DNA from: a bacterium
GTDB taxonomy: Bacteria; Atribacterota; JS1; SB-45; 34-128
Reading direction: 5' to 3'
DNA: 6,006 nt
Assembly: GCA_018903015.1 (NCBI GenBank)
Contig: JAHIPR010000269.1
Location: 1 to 6,006, forward strand
Notes under the pieces: generated by a model
Seen by the model: only the letters and a program-made list of their open reading frames with translations
Database searches by the model: none
What the model was told of the DNA's origin: nothing
Shown: one piece after another, positions 5,317 to 6,006 of the stretch
Position numbering within the stretch: the first letter of the stretch is position 1
Layout of the letters: each line of letters begins with the position of its first letter
Made by a program: the position numbers and the translations under genes

Positions 5317-6006
5317 TTATTTTTTCTTGAATTTAATTTGAATAAAATCACTAATTGTTAGTTTATTGTTCTGGATTGATCCAATTTGAAAACTTTCCTG
5401 GATTTGGCGAGATATAATCTTCCCTTGAGATTGTCCCTCTATAATTGCCGTAACAAGATAAGGACCAGGGATATCACCACCCAAAAAGGTACCACCATAG
5501 ATTCCATCTTTCGAGTCATAGTCGTCATGGGCGCCATCATCATAAAGATCAATCTCTTGTTGCTTAAGAAAAAGTCCAATTAGAAACGTGAATGGATTTA
5601 TTTCGAATTTTCTTTCTCCAACCTTTTTGAGGAGTTGAGGAGTAGGCCCTTCGATTTTTGCTTTTACCTTTATATTTTCTAAAGGTATTTTTTGATTACC
5701 AGCAACATCAGCTACCTCAACCCTTATCAATACTCTCTGACCCTGTTTGTACTCTGGCTGGAAAGTAAGAAAGTTGGAATAGGTTTCAGATTTTCCCGAT
5801 ATAGAGACATTGATCTGCTCACCTTCTTGAGGCAGATCTTGACCACTTAATCTCAATTCCCAAATACCTGTTTCTGCTGGCACTCTAAATATACTATAAG
5901 TATTGCCTTTCTGGTAGTCGCCCATTTGTGAAGAAGGGTATATAAGTGAGCCATCTGGCTTAACGACAACTGTCTGGATAGAGCTTCCCTGCCAATTGGT
6001 AAAGAA
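5317..6006 (-). CDS. Secreted beta-sandwich protein, VWA / choice-of-anchor-X type (3' part, 5' end outside the window)
   Basis: The frame is open to the window edge and gives 229 residues, beginning FFTNWQGSSIQTVVVKPDGS and ending SDFIQIKFKKK. The internal Met at 5923-5925 is not the start, because similarity-like sequence continues upstream of it. The first about 80 residues (WQGSS..TVVVKPDGS, then TYSIFRVPAETGIWELRLSG, then GEQINVSISG) match the beta-sandwich that follows von Willebrand A domains in secreted bacterial and animal proteins. Next is an Ig-like stretch (GQRVLIRVEVADVAGN...LENIKVKAKIEGP). An Asp-rich DDGAHDDYDSKDGIYGGTF follows, as in 'choice-of-anchor X' domains, where the acidic loop may bind calcium (inference). 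The last strands are GPYLVTAIIEGQSQG and SRQIQESFQIG. No sorting motif or transmembrane anchor is seen at the C-terminus. The missing N-terminal part probably holds a signal peptide and a VWA domain. It is separated from the propeller gene by 454 bases, so it is probably a separate transcription unit, although both encode surface-type proteins. Confidence 0.75.
   Translation of the reverse strand, partial: FFTNWQGSSIQTVVVKPDGSLIYPSSQMGDYQKGNTYSIFRVPAETGIWELRLSGQDLPQEGEQINVSISGKSETYSNFLTFQPEYKQGQRVLIRVEVADVAGNQKIPLENIKVKAKIEGPTPQLLKKVGERKFEINPFTFLIGLFLKQQEIDLYDDGAHDDYDSKDGIYGGTFLGGDIPGPYLVTAIIEGQSQGKIISRQIQESFQIGSIQNNKLTISDFIQIKFKKK

Noticed and set aside
5386..5583. Plus-strand 65-codon frame
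   Set aside because: It lies opposite the beta-sandwich gene, is low in complexity and rich in Lys/Ile, and has no ribosome binding site.
5317..5925. Treating Met at 5925 as the true start of a 202-residue protein
   Set aside because: The frame continues without a stop to the window edge, and the upstream residues (WQGSS..TVVVKPDGS) belong to the same beta-sandwich; there is no ribosome binding site before this Met.

Overview
The window is an AT-rich bacterial segment whose real genes all read on the minus strand. Several genes start behind textbook AAGGAG/AGGAGG ribosome binding sites. There is a lipobox lipoprotein, a signal-anchored surface protein, several very small membrane proteins and a lot of AT-rich spacer. 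This suits an anaerobic, Clostridia-like Bacillota genome, but that is inference: no taxonomic marker gene is present.

Layout from the right edge, in the direction of transcription. (1) 5317-6006 is the 3' part of a secreted beta-sandwich protein of the VWA / 'choice-of-anchor X' kind, whose start lies outside the window. (2) 4863-5316 is 454 bases of AT-rich spacer. (3) 2772-4862 encodes a 696-residue exported protein that joins a beta-rich N-terminal part, an LGFP-like module and a six-bladed TolB/PD40-type propeller. (4) 2552-2727 is a short lipoprotein gene that reads through only if one base is added to a run of eight T. (5) 1958-2338 encodes an unrecognised membrane protein. (6) 1583-1861 encodes a TM2-domain protein.

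Downstream of the TM2 gene the window changes character. At 1433-1523 lies an imperfect inverted repeat resembling an integron attC site. Directly behind it, at 1211-1430 on the minus strand, is a strongly structured non-coding element. It recalls HEARO / omega RNA (the guide RNA of IscB) and, less well, domain I of a group II intron. No IscB or intron protein gene follows. A doubtful small ORF (950-1144) and a DUF4177-like membrane-anchored protein (632-883) come next. A C-terminal remnant of a DUF1566 / Fib_succ_major-type surface protein (374-514) and several hairpins close the left end.

The right two thirds look like cell-envelope genes (surface sandwich protein, propeller, lipoprotein, small membrane proteins), possibly partly co-transcribed from the propeller gene onward. 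The left third looks like a turnover zone: gene remnants, inverted repeats and an orphan mobile-type RNA. The most interesting part is the junction at 1430-1445, where the RNA element abuts the attC-like repeat at an ATGA sequence.
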